Source of the DNA: Limanda limanda
Taxonomy: Eukaryota > Chordata > Actinopteri > Pleuronectiformes > Pleuronectidae
DNA length: 64,000 nucleotides
Reading direction: 5' to 3'
NCBI RefSeq assembly: GCF_963576545.1
Contig: NW_026870481.1
Coordinates: forward strand, 248,001-312,000
The position numbers were made by a program, and so were the translations under genes. Position 1 is the stretch's first letter; the number at the start of each line of letters is the position of its first letter. Below the pieces are notes generated by a model. It was not told the origin of the DNA and ran no database searches. It worked only from the letters and a program-made list of their open reading frames with translations. Positions 14,468 through 27,804 of the stretch are shown one piece after another.

Positions 14468-15430
14468 TAAATGGGGTTGCGCGCATCGATCGGTACCATC
14501 CTTGAGCTTCTCCGACTTTCGGAAGGGTTAGGGTTAGGGTTAGGGATGAAAGCACATAGGAGAAAGAGATATTCTTGAATAACTTTTTTTGTGAAGGTCG
14601 GAGAGACTTGCAAGTAGGCTCTACCCCCACTAAATGGGGTAGCGCGCATCGATCGGTACCATCCTTGAGCTTCTCCGACTTTCGGAAGGGTTAGGGTTAG
14701 GGTTAGGGATGAAAGCACATAGGAGAAAGAGATATTCTTGAATAACTTTTTTTGTGAAGGTCGGAGAGACTTGGAAAGTGGTTGCATCTGGACTAATTTG
14801 GGTCCTGCGGATCGATTGGTACCATCCCCGAGCTTGTACGACCTTCGGAAGAGGTCGACCGACGAAATTCCCCCAAATCTGAGGAGATATTCTTGAATAA
14901 CTTTTTTTGTGAAGGTCGGAGAGACTTGCAAGTAGGCTCTACCCCCACTAAATGGGGTTGCGCGCATCGATCAGTACCATCCTTGAGCTTCTCCGACTTT
15001 CGGAAGGGTTAGGTTTAGGGTTAGGGATGAAAGCACATAGGAGAAAGAGATATTCTTGAATAACTTTTTTTGTGAAGGTCGGAGAGACTTGGAAAGTGGT
15101 TGCATCTGGACTAATTTGGGTCCTGCGGATCGATTGGTACCATCCTTGAGCTTGTACGACCTTCGGAAGAGGTCGACCGACGAAATTCCCCCAAATCTGA
15201 GGAGATATTCTTGAATAACTTTTTTTGTGAAGGTCGGAGAGACTTGCAAGTAGGCTCTACCCCCACTAAATGGGGTAGCGCGCATCGATCGGTACCATCC
15301 TTGAGCTTCTCCGACTTTCGGAAGGGTTAGGGTTAGGGTTAGGGATGAAAGCACATAGGAGAAAGAGATATTCTTGAATAACTTTTTTTGTGAAGGTCGG
15401 AGAGACTTGCAAGTAGGCTCTACCCCCACT
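12861..15430 (+). repeat. Duplicated block, copy 1 (partner at about 17.8-20.4 kb)
   Basis: This block of about 2.6 kb recurs 4,947 bp downstream. The offset becomes 4,941 bp after about 14.2 kb because one A in the second copy (near 19,155) lost a hexamer. Shared markers include GATTGG plus TTAGGTTTAGGG (13,208/18,155), GGGGTAACG (13,678/18,625), GATCAGTACAATCC (14,172/19,119) followed by CCATCCACGAGC in the next B, and TTAGGTTTAGGG (15,010/19,951). Similarity ends near 15,430, where the partner has GGGGTAACG. Confidence 0.7.
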
Positions 15431-17807
15431 AAATGGGGTAGCGCGCATCGATCGGTACCATCCTTGAGCTTCTCCGACTTTCGGAAGGGTTAGGGTTAGG
15501 GATGAAAGCACATAGGAGAAAGAGATATTCTTGAATAACTTTTTTTGTGAAGGTCGGAGAGACTTGGAAAGTGGTTGCATCTGGACTAATTTGGGTCTTG
15601 CGGATCGATTGGTTCCATCCCCGAGCTTGTACGACCTTCGGAAGAGGTCGACCGACGAAATTCCCCCAAATCTGAGGAGATATTCTTGAATAACTTTTTT
15701 TGTGAAGGTCGGAGAGACTTGCAAGTAGGCTCTACCCCCACTAAATGGGGTTGCGCGCATCGATCGGTACCATCCTTGAGCTTCTCCGACTTTCGGAAGG
15801 GTTAGGGTTAGGGTTAGGGATGAAAGCACATAGGAGAAAGAGATATTCTTGAATAACTTTTTTTGTGAAGGTCGGAGAGACTTGGAAAGTGGTTGCATCT
15901 GGACTAATTTGGGTCCTGCGGATCGATTGGTACCATCCTTGAGCTTGTACGACCTTCGGAAGAGGTCGACCGACGAAATTCCCCCAAATCTGAGGAGATA
16001 TTCTTGAATAACTTTTTTTGTGAAGGTCGGAGAGACTTGCAAGTAGGCTCTACCCCCACTAAATGGGGTAGCGCGCATCGATCGGTACCATCCTTGAGCT
16101 TCTCCGACTTTCGGAAGGGTTAGGGTTAGGGTTAGGGATGAAAGCACATAGGAGAAAGAGATATTCTTGAATAACTTTTTTTGTGAAGGTCGGAGAGACT
16201 TGCAAGTAGGCTCTACCCCCACTAAATGGGGTAGCGCGCATCGATCGGTACCATCCTTGAGCTTCTCCGACTTTCGGAAGGGTTAGGGTTAGGGATGAAA
16301 GCACATAGGAGAAAGAGATATTCTTGAATAACTTTTTTTGTGAAGGTCGGAGAGACTTGGAAAGTGGTTGCATCTGGACTAATTTGGGTCCTGCGGATCG
16401 ATTGGTACCATCCCCGAGCTTGTACGACCTTCGGAAGAGGTCGACCGACGAAATTCCCCCAAATCTGAGGAGATATTCTTGAATAACTTTTTTTGTGAAG
16501 GTCGGAGAGACTTGCAAGTAGGCTCTACCCCCACTAAATGGGGTAGCGCGCATCGATCGGTACCATCCTTGAGCTTCTCCGACTTTCGGAAGGGTTAGGG
16601 TTAGGGTTAGGGATGAAAGCACATAGGAGAAAGAGATATTCTTGAATAACTTTTTTTGTGAAGGTCGGAGAGACTTGCAAGTAGGCTCTACCCCCACTAA
16701 ATGGGGTAGCGCGCATCGATCGGTACCATCCTTGAGCTTCTCCGACTTTCGGAAGGGTTAGGGTTAGGGTTAGGGATGAAAGCACATAGGAGAAAGAGAT
16801 ATTCTTGAATAACTTTTTTTGTGAAGGTCGGAGAGACTTGGAAAGTGGTTGCATCTGGACTAATTTGGGTCCTGCGGATCGATTGGTACCATCCCCGAGC
16901 TTGTACGACCTTCGGAAGAGGTCGAACGACGAAATTCCCCCAAATCTGAGGAGATATTCTTGAATAACTTTTTTTGTGAAGGTCGGAGAGACTTGCAAGT
17001 AGGCTCTACCCCCACTAAATGGGGTAGCGCGCATCGATCAGTACCATCCTTGAGCTTCTCCGACTTTCGGAAGGGTCAGGGTTAGGGTTAGGGATGAAAG
17101 CACATAGGAGAAAGAGATATTCTTGAATAACTTTTTTTGTGAAGGTCGGAGAGACTTGGAAAGTGGTTGCATCTGGACTAATTTGGGTCCTGCGGATCGA
17201 TTGGTACCATCCCCGAGCTTGTACGACCTTCGGAAGAGGTCGACCGACGAAATTCCCCCAAATCTGAGGAGATATTCTTGAATAACTTTTTTTGTGAAGG
17301 TCGGAGAGACTTGCAAGTAGGCTCTACCCCCACTAAATGGGGTAGCGCGCATCGATCGGTACCATCCTTGAGCTTCTCCGACTTTCGGAAGGGTTAGGGT
17401 TAGGGATGAAAGCACATAGGAGAAAGAGATATTCTTGAATAACTTTTTTTGTGAAGGTCGGAGAGACTTGCAAGTAGGCTCTACCCCCACTAAATGGGGT
17501 AGCGCGCATCGATCGGTACCATCCTTGAGCTTCTCCGACTTTCGGAAGGGTTAGGGTTAGGGTTAGGGATGAAAGCACATAGGAGAAAGAGATATTCTTG
17601 AATAACTTTTTTTGTGAAGGTCGGAGAGACTTGGAAAGTGGTTGCATCTGGACTAATTTGGGTCCTGCGGATCGATTGGTACCATCCCCGAGCTTGTACG
17701 ACCTTCGGAAGAGGTCGACCGACGAAATTCCCCCAAATCTGAGGAGATATTCTTGAATAACTTTTTTTGTGAAGGTCGGAGAGACTTGCAAGTAGGCTCT
17801 ACCCCCA

Positions 17808-20371
17808 CTAAATGGGGTAGCGCGCATCGATCGGTACCATCCTTGAGCTTCTCCGACTTTCGGAAGGGTTAGGGTTAGGGTTAGGGATGAAAGCACATAG
17901 GAGAAAGAGATATTCTTGAATAACTTTTTTTGTGAAGGTCGGAGAGACTTGCAAGTAGGCTCTACCCCCACTAAATGGGGTAGCGCGCATCGATCGGTAC
18001 CATCCTTGAGCTTCTCCGACTTTCGGAAGGGTTAGGGTTAGGGTTAGGGATGAAAGCACATAGGAGAAAGAGATATTCTTGAATAACTTTTTTTGTGAAG
18101 GTCGGAGAGACTTGCAAGTAGGCTCTACCCCCACTAAATGGGGTAGCGCGCATCGATTGGTACCATCCTTGAGCTTCTCCGACTTTCGGAAGGGTTAGGT
18201 TTAGGGTTAGGGATGAAAGCACATAGGAGAAAGAGATATTCTTGAATAACTTTTTTTGTGAAGGTCGGAGAGACTTGGAAAGTGGTTGCATCTGGACTAA
18301 TTTGGGTCCTGCGGATCGATTGGTACCATCCCCGAGCTTGTACGACCTTCGGAAGAGGTCGACCGACGAAATTCCCCCAAATCTGAGGAGATATTCTTGA
18401 ATAACTTTTTTTGTGAAGGTCGGAGAGACTTGCAAGTAGGCTCTACCCCCACTAAATGGGGTAGCGCGCATCGATCGGTACCATCCTTGAGCTTCTCCGA
18501 CTTTCGGAAGGGTTAGGGTTAGGGTTAGGGATGAAAGCACATAGGAGAAAGAGATATTCTTGAATAACTTTTTTTGTGAAGGTCGGAGAGACTTGCAAGT
18601 AGGCTCTACCCCCACTAAATGGGGTAACGCGCATCGATCGGTACCATCCTTGAGCTTCTCCGACTTTCGGAAGGGTTAGGGTTAGGGTTAGGGATGAAAG
18701 CACATAGGAGAAAGAGATATTCTTGAATAACTTTTTTTGTGAAGGTCGGAGAGACTTGGAAAGTGGTTGCATCTGGACTAATTTGGGTCCTGCGGATCGA
18801 TTGGTACCATCCCCGAGCTTGTACGACCTTCGGAAGAGGTCGACCGACGAAATTCCCCCAAATCTGAGGAGATATTCTTGAATAACTTTTTTTGTGAAGG
18901 TCGGAGAGACTTGCAAGTAGGCTCTACCCCCACTAAATGGGGTAGCGCGCATCGATCGGTACCATCGTTGAGCTTCTCCGACTTTCGGAAGGGTTAGGGT
19001 TAGGGTTAGGGATGAAAGCACATAGGAGAAAGAGATATTCTTGAATAACTTTTTTTGTGAAGGTCGGAGAGACTTGCAAGTAGGCTCTACCCCCACTAAA
19101 TGGGGTAGCGCGCATCGATCAGTACAATCCTTGAGCTTCTCCGACTTTCGGAAGGGTTAGGGTTAGGGATGAAAGCACATAGGAGAAAGAGATATTCTTG
19201 AATAACTTTTTTTGTGAAGGTCGGAGAGACTTGGAAAGTGGTTGCATCTGGACTAATTTGGGTCCTGCGGATCGATTGGTACCATCCACGAGCTTGTACG
19301 ACCTTCGGAAGAGGTCGACCGACGAAATTCCCCCAAATCTGAGGAGATATTCTTGAATAACTTTTTTTGTGAAGGTCGGAGAGACTTGCAAGTAGGCTCT
19401 ACCCCCACTAAATGGGGTTGCGCGCATCGATCGGTACCATCCTTGAGCTTCTCCGACTTTCGGAAGGGTTAGGGTTAGGGTTAGGGATGAAAGCACATAG
19501 GAGAAAGAGATATTCTTGAATAACTTTTTTTGTGAAGGTCGGAGAGACTTGCAAGTAGGCTCTACCCCCACTAAATGGGGTAGCGCGCATCGATCGGTAC
19601 CATCCTTGAGCTTCTCCGACTTTCGGAAGGGTTAGGGTTAGGGTTAGGGATGAAAGCACATAGGAGAAAGAGATATTCTTGAATAACTTTTTTTGTGAAG
19701 GTCGGAGAGACTTGGAAAGTGGTTGCATCTGGACTAATTTGGGTCCTGCGGATCGATTGGTACCATCCCCGAGCTTGTACGACCTTCGGAAGAGGTCGAC
19801 CGACGAAATTCCCCCAAATCTGAGGAGATATTCTTGAATAACTTTTTTTGTGAAGGTCGGAGAGACTTGCAAGTAGGCTCTACCCCCACTAAATGGGGTT
19901 GCGCGCATCGATCAGTACCATCCTTGAGCTTCTCCGACTTTCGGAAGGGTTAGGTTTAGGGTTAGGGATGAAAGCACATAGGAGAAAGAGATATTCTTGA
20001 ATAACTTTTTTTGTGAAGGTCGGAGAGACTTGGAAAGTGGTTGCATCTGGACTAATTTGGGTCCTGCGGATCGATTGGTACCATCCCCGAGCTTGTACGA
20101 CCTTCGGAAGAGGTCGACCGACGAAATTCCCCCAAATCTGAGGAGATATTCTTGAATAACTTTTTTTGTGAAGGTCGGAGAGACTTGCAAGTAGGCTATA
20201 CCCCCACTAAATGGGGTAGCGCGCATCGATCGGTACCATCCTTGAGCTTCTCCGACTTTCGGAAGGGTTAGGGTTAGGGTTAGGGATGAAAGCACATAGG
20301 AGAAAGAGATATTCTTGAATAACTTTTTTTGTGAAGGTCGGAGAGACTTGCAAGTAGGCTCTACCCCCACT
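17808..20371 (+). repeat. Duplicated block, copy 2 (partner at about 12.9-15.4 kb)
   Basis: This is the second copy of the block described at 12.86-15.43 kb, and it matches the same monomer order and marker variants. It has private changes such as ACCATCGTTGAG near 18,964 and GGCTATACC near 20,197. Part of it recurs again 1,755-1,761 bp further right (18,452 to 20,207; 19,119 to 20,874), so this segment has been amplified more than once. Confidence 0.65.
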
Positions 20372-21699
20372 AAATGGGGTAACGCGCATCGATCGGTACC
20401 ATCCTTGAGCTTCTCCGACTTTCGGAAGGGTTAGGGTTAGGGTTAGGGATGAAAGCACATAGGAGAAAGAGATATTCTTGAATAACTTTTTTTGTGAAGG
20501 TCGGAGAGACTTGGAAAGTGGTTGCATCTGGACTAATTTGGGTCCTGCGGATCGATTGGTACCATCCCCGAGCTTGTACGACCTTCGGAAGAGGTCGACC
20601 GACGAAATTCCCCCAAATCTGAGGAGATATTCTTGAATAACTTTTTTTGTGAAGGTCGGAGAGACTTGCAAGTAGGCTCTACCCCCACTAAATGGGGTAG
20701 CGCGCATCGATCGGTACCATCCTTGAGCTTCTCCGACTTTCGGAAGGGTTAGGGTTAGGGTTAGGGATGAAAGCACATAGGAGAAAGAGATATTCTTGAA
20801 TAACTTTTTTTGTGAAGGTCGGAGAGACTTGCAAGTAGGCTCTACCCCCACTAAATGGGGTAGCGCGCATCGATCAGTACAATCCTTGAGCTTCTCCGAC
20901 TTTTGGAAGGGTTAGGGTTAGGGATAGGGATGAAAGCACATAGGAGAAAGAGATATTCTTGAATAACTTTTTTTGTGAAGGTCGGAGAGACTTGGAAAGT
21001 GGTTGCATCTGGACTAATTTGGGTCCTGCGGATCGATTGGTACCATCCACGAGCTTGTACGACCTTCGGAAGAGGTCGACCGACGAAATTCCCCCAAATC
21101 TGAGGAGATATTCTTGAATAACTTTTTTTGTGAAGGTCGGAGAGACTTGCAAGTAGGCTCTACCCCCACTAAATGGGGTTGCGCGCATCGATCGGTACCA
21201 TCCTTGAGCTTCTCCGACTTTCGGAAGGGTTAGGGTTAGGGTTAGGGATGAAAGCACATAGGAGAAAGAGATATTCTTGAATAACTTTTTTTGTGAAGGT
21301 CGGAGAGACTTGCAAGTAGGCTCTACCCCCACTAAATGGGGTAGCGCGCATCGATCGGTACCATCCTTGAGCTTCTCCGACTTTTGGAAGGGTTAGGGTT
21401 AGGGTTAGGGATGAAAGCACATAGGAGAAAGAGATATTCTTGAATAACTTTTTTTGTGAAGGTCGGAGAGACTTGGAAAGTGGTTGCATCTGGACTAATT
21501 TGGGTCCTGCGGATCGATTGGTACCATCCCCGAGCTTGTACGACCTTCGGAAGAGGTCGACCGACGAAATTCCCCCAAATCTGAGGAGATATTCTTGAAT
21601 AACTTTTTTTGTGAAGGTCGGAGAGACTTGCAAGTAGGCTCTACCCCCACTAAATGGGGTTGCGCGCATCGATCAGTACCATCCTTGAGCTTCTCCGAC

Positions 21700-21732
21700 T
21701 TTCGGAAGGGAGGGGTTAGGGTTAGGGATGAA
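21700..21732 (+). repeat. Broken telomere tract with 1-bp net loss
   Basis: The tail reads GGAAGGGAGGGGTTAGGG instead of GGAAGGG plus three TTAGGG, so the first hexamer is replaced by AGGGG. This is the only tract I saw that changes length by a number other than six. Nearby odd tails are GGGATAGGGATG at 20,931-20,942 and, far away, TTAGGGGTAGGG near 49,613-49,624. Confidence 0.85.
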
Positions 21733-22183
21733 AGCACATAGGAGAAAGAGATATTCTTGAATAACTTTTTTTGTGAAGGTCGGAGAGACTTGGAAAGTGG
21801 TTGCATCTGGACTAATTTGGGTCCTGCGGATCGATTGGTACCATCCCTGAGCTTGTACGACCTTTGGAAGAGGTCGACCGACGAAATTCCCCCAAATCTG
21901 AGGAGATATTCTTGAATAAATTTTTTTGTGAAGGTCGGAGAGACTTGCAAGTAGGCTCTACCCCCACTAAATGGGGTAGCGCGCATCGATCGGTACCATC
22001 CTTGAGCTTCTCCGACTTTCGGAAGGGTTAGGGTTAGGGTTAGGGATGAAAGCACATAGGAGAAAGAGATATTCTTGAATAACTTTTTTTGTGAAGGTCG
22101 GAGAGACTTGCAAGTAGGCTCTACCCCCACTAAATGGAGTAGCGCGCATCGATCGGTACCATCCTTGAGCTTCTCCGACTTTC

Positions 22184-25100
22184 GGAAGGGTTAGGGTTAG
22201 GGTTAGGGATGAAAGCACATAGGAGAAAGAGATATTCTTGAATAACTTTTTTTGTGAAGGTCGGAGAGACTTGGAAAGTGGTTGCATCTGGACTAATTTG
22301 GGTCCTGCGGATCGATTGGTACCATCCCTGAGCTTGTACGACCTTTGGAAGAGGTCGACCGACGAAATTCCCCCAAATCTGAGGAGATATTCTTGAATAA
22401 ATTTTTTTGTGAAGGTCGGAGAGACTTGCAAGTAGGCTCTACCCCCACTAAATGGGGTTGCGCGCATCGATCGGTACCATCCTTGAGCTTCTCCGACTTT
22501 CGGAAGGGTTAGGGTTAGGGTTAGGGATGAAAGCACATAGGAGAAAGAGATATTCTTGAATAACTTTTTTTGTGAAGGTCGGAGAGACTTGCAAGTAGGC
22601 TCTACCCCCACTAAATGGGGTAGCGCGCATCGATCGGTACCATCCTTGAGCTTCTCCGACTTTCGGAAGGGTTAGGGTTAGGGATGAAAGCACATAGGAG
22701 AAAGAGATATTCTTGAATAACTTTTTTTGTGAAGGTCGGAGAGACTTGGAAAGTGGTTGCATCTGGACTAATTTGGGTCCTGCGGATCGATTGGTACCAT
22801 CCCCGAGCTTGTACGACCTTCGGAAGAGGTCGACCGACGAAATTCCCCCAAATCTGAGGAGATATTCTTGAATAACTTTTTTTGTGAAGGTCGGAGAGAC
22901 TTGCAAGTAGGCTCTACCCCCACTAAATGGGGTAGCGCGCATCGATCGGTACCATCCTTGAGCTTCTCCGACTTTCGGAAGGGTTAGGGTTAGGGTTAGG
23001 GATGAAAGCACATAGGAGAAAGAGATATTCTTGAATAACTTTTTTTGTGAAGGTCGGAGAGACTTGCAAGTAGGCTCTACCCCCACTAAATGGGGTAGCG
23101 CGCATCGATCGGTACCATCCTTGAGCTTCTCCGACTTTCGGAAGGGTTAGGGTTAGGGTTAGGGATGAAAGCACATAGGAGAAAGAGATATTCTTGAATA
23201 ACTTTTTTTGTGAAGGTCGGAGAGACTTGGAAAGTGGTTGCATCTGGACTAATTTGGGTCCTGCGGATCGATTGGTACCATCCCCGAGCTTGTACGACCT
23301 TCGGAAGAGGTCGAACGACGAAATTCCCCCAAATCTGAGGAGATATTCTTGAATAACTTTTTTTGTGAAGGTCGGAGAGACTTGCAAGTAGGCTCTACCC
23401 CCACTAAATGGGGTAGCGCGCATCGATCAGTACCATCCTTGAGCTTCTCCGACTTTCGGAAGGGTCAGGGTTAGGGTTAGGGATGAAAGCACATAGGAGA
23501 AAGAGATATTCTTGAATAACTTTTTTTGTGAAGGTCGGAGAGACTTGGAAAGTGGTTGCATCTGGACTAATTTGGGTCCTGCGGATCGATTGGTACCATC
23601 CCCGAGCTTGTACGACCTTCGGAAGAGGTCGACCGACGAAATTCCCCCAAATCTGAGGAGATATTCTTGAATAACTTTTTTTGTGAAGGTCGGAGAGACT
23701 TGCAAGTAGGCTCTACCCCCACTAAATGGGGTAGCGCGCATCGATCGGTACCATCCTTGAGCTTCTCCGACTTTCGGAAGGGTTAGGGTTAGGGTTAGGG
23801 ATGAAAGCACATAGGAGAAAGAGATATTCTTGAATAACTTTTTTTGTGAAGGTCGGAGAGACTTGCAAGTAGGCTCTACCCCCACTAAATGGGGTAGCGC
23901 GCATCGATCGGTACCATCCTTGAGCTTCTCCGACTTTCGGAAGGGTTAGGGTTAGGGTTAGGGATGAAAGCACATAGGAGAAAGAGATATTCTTGAATAA
24001 CTTTTTTTGTGAAGGTCGGAGAGACTTGCAAGTAGGCTCTACCCCCACTAAATGGGGTAGCGCGCATCGATCGGTACCATCTTTGAGCTTCTCCGACTTT
24101 CGGAAGGGTTAGGGTTAGGGTTAGGGATGAAAGCACATAGGAGAAAGAGATATTCTTGAATAACTTTTTTTGTGAAGGTCGGAGAGACTTGAAAAGTGGT
24201 TGCATCTGGACTAATTTGGGTCCTGCGGATCGATTGGTACCATCCCCGAGCTTGTACGACCTTCGGAAGAGGTCGACCGACGAAATTCCCCCAAATCTGA
24301 GGAGATATTCTTGAATAACTTTTTTTGTGAAGGTCGGAGAGACTTGCAAGTAGGCTCTACCCCCACTAAATGGGGTAGCGCGCATCGATCGGTACCATCC
24401 TTGAGCTTCTCCGACTTTCGGAAGGGTTAGGGTTAGGGTTAGGGATGAAAGCACATAGGAGAAAGAGATATTCTTGAATAACTTTTTTTGTGAAGGTCGG
24501 AGAGACTTGCAAGTAGGCTCTACCCCCACTAAATGGGGTAGCGCGCATCGATCGGTACCATCCTTGAGCTTCTCCGACTTTTGGAAGGGTTAGGGTTAGG
24601 GTTAGGGATGAAAGCACATAGGAGAAAGAGATATTCTTGAATAACTTTTTTTGTGAAGGTCGGAGAGACTTGGAAAGTGGTTGCATCTGGACTAATTTGG
24701 GTCCTGCGGATCGATTGGTACCATCCCCGAGCTTGTACGACCTTCGGAAGAGGTCGACCGACGAAATTCCCCCAAATCTGAGGAGATATTCTTGAATAAC
24801 TTTTTTTGTGAAGGTCGGAGAGACTTGCAAGTAGGCTCTACCCCCACTAAATGGGGTAGCGCGCATCGATCGGTACCATCCTTGAGCTTCTCCGACTTTC
24901 GGAAGGGTTAGGGTTAGGGTTAGGGATGAAAGCACATAGGAGAAAGAGATATTCTTGAATAACTTTTTTTGTGAAGGTCGGAGAGACTTGCAAGTAGGCT
25001 CTACCCCCACTAAATGGGGTAGCGCGCATCGATCGGTACCATCCTTGAGCTTCTCCGACTTTCGGAAGGGTTAGGGTTAGGGTTAGGGATGAAAGCACAT

Positions 25101-26990
25101 AGGAGAAAGAGATATTCTTGAATAACTTTTTTTGTGAAGGTCGGAGAGACTTGCAAGTAGGCTCTACCCCCACTAAATGGGGTAGCGCGCATCGATCGGT
25201 ACCATCTTTGAGCTTCTCCGACTTTCGGAAGGGTTAGGGTTAGGGTTAGGGATGAAAGCACATAGGAGAAAGAGATATTCTTGAATAACTTTTTTTGTGA
25301 AGGTCGGAGAGACTTGAAAAGTGGTTGCATCTGGACTAATTTGGGTCCTGCGGATCGATTGGTACCATCCCCGAGCTTGTACGACCTTCGGAAGAGGTCG
25401 ACCGACGAAATTCCCCCAAATCTGAGGAGATATTCTTGAATAACTTTTTTTGTGAAGGTCGGAGAGACTTGCAAGTAGGCTCTACCCCCACTAAATGGGG
25501 TAGCGCGCATCGATCGGTACCATCCTTGAGCTTCTCCGACTTTCGGAAGGGTTAGGGTTAGGGTTAGGGATGAAAGCACATAGGAGAAAGAGATATTCTT
25601 GAATAACTTTTTTTGTGAAGGTCGGAGAGACTTGCAAGTAGGCTCTACCCCCACTAAATGGGGTAGCGCGCATCGATCGGTACCATCCTTGAGCTTCTCC
25701 GACTTTTGGAAGGGTTAGGGTTAGGGTTAGGGATGAAAGCACATAGGAGAAAGAGATATTCTTGAATAACTTTTTTTGTGAAGGTCGGAGAGACTTGCAA
25801 GTAGGCTCTACCCCCACTAAATGGGGTAGCGCGCATCGATCGGTACCATCCTTGAGCTTCTCCGACTTTCGGAAGGGTTAGGGTTAGGGTTAGGGATGAA
25901 AGCACATAGGAGAAAGAGATATTCTTGAATAACTTTTTTTGTGAAGGTCGGAGAGACTTGCAAGTAGGCTCTACCCCCACTAAATGGGGTAGCGCGCATC
26001 GATCGGTACCATCCTTGAGCTTCTCCGACTTTCGGAAGGGTTAGGGTTAGGGTTAGGGATGAAAGCACATAGGAGAAAGAGATATTCTTGAATAACTTTT
26101 TTTGTGAAGGTCGGAGAGACTTGCAAGTAGGCTCTACCCCCACTAAATGGGGTAGCGCGCATCGATCGGTACCATCCTTGAGCTTCTCCGACTTTCGGAA
26201 GGGTTAGGGTTAGGGTTAGGGATGAAAGCACATAGGAGAAAGAGATATTCTTGAATAACTTTTTTTGTGAAGGTCGGAGAGACTTGGAAAGTGGTTGCAT
26301 CTGGACTAATTTGGGTCCTGCGGATCGATTGGTACCATCCCCGAGCTTGTACGACCTTCGGAAGAGGTCGACCGACGAAATTCCCCCAAATCTGAGGAGA
26401 TATTCTTGAATAACTTTTTTTGTGAAGGTCGGAGAGACTTGCAAGTAGGCTCTACCCCCACTAAATGGGGTAGCGCGCATCGATCGGTACCATCCTTGAG
26501 CTTCTCCGACTTTCGGAAGGGTTAGGGTTAGGGTTAGGGATGAAAGCACATAGGAGAAAGAGATATTCTTGAATAACTTTTTTTGTGAAGGTCGGAGAGA
26601 CTTGCAAGTAGGCTCTACCCCCACTAAATGGGGTAGCGCGCATCGATCGGTACCATCCTTGAGCTTCTCCGACTTTTGGAAGGGTTAGGGTTAGGGTTAG
26701 GGATGAAAGCACATAGGAGAAAGAGATATTCTTGAATAACTTTTTTTGTGAAGGTCGGAGAGACTTGCAAGTAGGCTCTACCCCCACTAAATGGGGTTGC
26801 GCGCATCGATCGGTACCATCCTTGAGCTTCTCCGACTTTCGGAAGGGTTAGGGTTAGGGTTAGGGATGAAAGCACATAGGAGAAAGAGATATTCTTGAAT
26901 AACTTTTTTTGTGAAGGTCGGAGAGACTTGCAAGTAGGCTCTACCCCCACTAAATGGGGTAGCGCGCATCGATCGGTACCATCCTTGAGC
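22184..26990 (+). repeat. 4.8-kb duplicated block, copy 1
   Basis: Monomer order and variants match those 5,621 bp downstream (27,805 to about 32,605). Markers include CCCTGAGC...CCTTTGG in B (22,326/27,947), AATAAATTTTTTT (22,399/28,020), the GAACGACG/ATCAG/TCAGGG set (23,312-23,470/28,933-29,090), TTGAAAAGTGG (24,190/29,811 and 25,315/30,936) and GACTTTTGG (24,580/30,201). Inside it, 23,885-24,529 recurs at 25,010-25,654 (1,125 bp). Left of 22,184 single-base differences accumulate, and right of about 26,990 the copies part (TTTTGG against TTTCGG). Confidence 0.7.
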
Positions 26991-27804
26991 TTCTCCGACT
27001 TTTGGAAGGGTTAGGGTTAGGGTTAGGGATGAAAGCACATAGGAGAAAGAGATATTCTTGAATAACTTTTTTTGTGAAGGTCGGAGAGACTTGCAAGTAG
27101 GCTCTACCCCCACTAAATGGGGTAGCGCGCATCGATCGGTACCATCCTTGAGCTTCTCCGACTTTTGGAAGGGTTAGGGTTAGGGTTAGGGATGAAAGCA
27201 CATAGGAGAAAGAGATATTCTTGAATAACTTTTTTTGTGAAGGTCGGAGAGACTTGGAAAGTGGTTGCATCTGGACTAATTTGGGTCCTGCGGATCGATT
27301 GGTACCATCCCTGAGCTTGTACGACCTTTGGAAGAGGTCGACCGACGAAATTCCCCCAAATCTGAGGAGATATTCTTGAATAAATTTTTTTGTGAAGGTC
27401 GGAGAGACTTGCAAGTAGGCTCTACCCCCACTAAATGGGGTTGCGCGCATCGATCGGTACCATCCTTGAGCTTCTCCGACTTTCGGAAGGGTTAGGGTTA
27501 GGGATGAAAGCACATAGGAGAAAGAGATATTCTTGAATAACTTTTTTTGTGAAGGTCGGAGAGACTTGCAAGTAGGCTCTACCCCCACTAAATGGGGTAG
27601 CGCGCATCGATCGGTACCATCCTTGAGCTTCTCCGACTTTTGGAAGGGTTAGGGTTAGGGTTAGGGATGAAAGCACATAGGAGAAAGAGATATTCTTGAA
27701 TAACTTTTTTTGTGAAGGTCGGAGAGACTTGCAAGTAGGCTCTACCCCCACTAAATGGGGTAGCGCGCATCGATCGGTACCATCCTTGAGCTTCTCCGAC
27801 TTTT

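Larger units (their letters stand above)
1..22183 (+). repeat. Domain I: AAB-trimer-rich satellite with degenerate telomere variants
   Basis: This domain is mostly AAB trimers with some AB dimers. It is marked by two tail variants that are rare or absent in the right half: TCAGGG for the first hexamer (near 474, 2,866, 7,494, 9,894, 17,086) and TTAGGTTTAGGG (near 5,103, 6,383, 9,250, 11,642, 13,248, 15,010, 18,195, 19,950). GGGGTTGCG also clusters here. Several internal duplications are visible from shared variants, with offsets of 1,111, 1,606, 1,755, 4,947 and 8,626 bp. No gene or unique sequence was found. Confidence 0.8.
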
